The position numbers and the translations under genes are program-made. 64,000 bases of DNA, from assembly GCF_003202035.1 (NCBI RefSeq), contig NZ_QJKC01000014.1, forward strand, positions 62,001 through 126,000, read 5' to 3'. This document shows, in pieces, positions 63,535 through 64,000 of the stretch. This stretch comes from Aquitalea magnusonii. Its GTDB lineage: Bacteria > Pseudomonadota > Gammaproteobacteria > Burkholderiales > Chromobacteriaceae. The notes under the pieces were generated by a model. The model ran no database searches and was not told the DNA's origin. It saw nothing but the letters and a program-made list of their open reading frames with translations. Each line of letters starts with the position of its first letter. Within the stretch, counting starts at the first letter, position 1.

Positions 63535-64000
63535 GTACGACTCCGCAGGCTGACTTCACCGGCGTGAAAGATGCGCAGGCTGCCATCGGCGGTTTCCACT
63601 TGCAAGGCACCGTTTTCCGCCACCCCGCGGGCTATGCCATCCACTGGCTCGCCATGGGAAAAGCTCAGCCGCACCGGAGCGTTTTCATGGCTGGAGCAGC
63701 GCATCCAGTCATCACGGAATGCGGCAAATCCTTCGCGATTGAAGGTATCCAGCACGATGGCCAGCTCGCTGAGCAGCGCCGCCAGCAACTGGTTGCGCCC
63801 CAGCCGGATGCCGGCCTCAGCCAGCGAGGCCACCGGCTGGTCCACTTCCCCAGGGCTGTCCAGATTCAGACCGATACCGATCACCACCGCCGCCGGCCCC
63901 AGTGCGTCGCCGGATAGCTCGATCAGGATGCCGGCCAGCTTGCGGCCATTGAGCAGCACATCATTCGGCCATTTGAGCTGTACCGGCACCGCCAGCTGAT
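63531..64000 (-). CDS. birA: Biotin-[acetyl-CoA-carboxylase] ligase, C-terminal part
   Basis: About 156 residues are visible; the start lies beyond the right edge. The visible part has LKWPNDVLLNGRKLAGILIE, the central core of the biotin protein ligase, then VVIGIGLNLDSP. The C-terminal SH3-like domain has ARGVAENGALQVE and HAGEVSLR at the end. BirA attaches biotin to the AccB carrier protein. Whether it keeps the N-terminal DNA-binding domain cannot be seen. Confidence 0.95.
   Translation of the reverse strand, partial: QLAVPVQLKWPNDVLLNGRKLAGILIELSGDALGPAAVVIGIGLNLDSPGEVDQPVASLAEAGIRLGRNQLLAALLSELAIVLDTFNREGFAAFRDDWMRCSSHENAPVRLSFSHGEPVDGIARGVAENGALQVETADGSLRIFHAGEVSLRSRT

Overview
The window is chromosomal DNA of a high-GC betaproteobacterium, most likely a member of the Neisseriales close to Chromobacteriaceae. 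I base this on gene order and protein type, not on a database search. The clues are a dihydrolipoamide dehydrogenase carrying its own lipoyl domain next to aceE-aceF, the order zapB-zapA-6S RNA-5-formyl-THF cyclo-ligase, leuS-lptE-holA, dusB-fis, and birA-coaX-SPOR protein. Genes are densely packed, often with ATGA or TGATG overlaps. I saw no insertion sequence, prophage, CRISPR array or tRNA. The very long ORFs opposite many genes are GC-driven shadows.

Left part (1-20 kb). The start of tsaC runs off the left edge. It is followed by a periplasmic solute-binding protein, a small unknown ORF, purD, an unknown membrane-anchored protein and purH, then dusB-fis and the RNase P RNA gene, all on the minus strand. 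A large Cache-PAS-PAS-GGDEF-EAL protein on the plus strand converges on a minus-strand group of M20 amidohydrolase, nucleoside hydrolase and MFS transporter. The tamA-tamB outer-membrane assembly pair comes next.

Middle (20-43 kb). The pyruvate dehydrogenase operon aceE-aceF-lpdA has structured spacers and an AT-rich promoter. A BepA-like M48 protease follows. Then comes a sulfur-stress module: a BigR/SqrR-type two-cysteine ArsR repressor, two half-size YeeE/YedE transporters and a SulP permease on the minus strand, divergent from a persulfide dioxygenase-like metallo-hydrolase on the plus strand. A palindromic AT-rich operator lies between them. Further right are a DUF2804 protein, an acetyltransferase, a beta-carbonic anhydrase overlapping nadD, rsfS-rlmH, a thioesterase-fold protein, a YcnI-type copper protein, ahpC/ahpF with an OxyR-like site, a YidB-family protein and a lytic transglycosylase.

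Right part (42-64 kb). leuS-lptE-holA has a strong hairpin in the leuS leader. Then come a proline iminopeptidase, an EVE protein, a small lipoprotein, and ygfA-6S RNA-zapA-zapB. The cobalamin genes form two divergent groups: riboswitch-btuB-cobU-btuF on the minus strand and cobT-cobC-cobS on the plus strand. Together they cover B12 uptake and lower-ligand assembly. The end holds a DUF3298-like protein, a YjgN (DUF898)-M48 protease pair, a DUF1275 membrane protein, and SPOR protein-coaX-birA, with birA cut by the right edge.

No clearly undescribed multi-gene system stands out. The items most worth a second look are structural: a 49-bp element found just after two unrelated stop codons, the leuS leader hairpin, terminator-like hairpins directly in front of cobU and the DUF1275 gene, a 15-bp inverted repeat inside the PDH operon, and the complex hairpin block between ahpC and ahpF.
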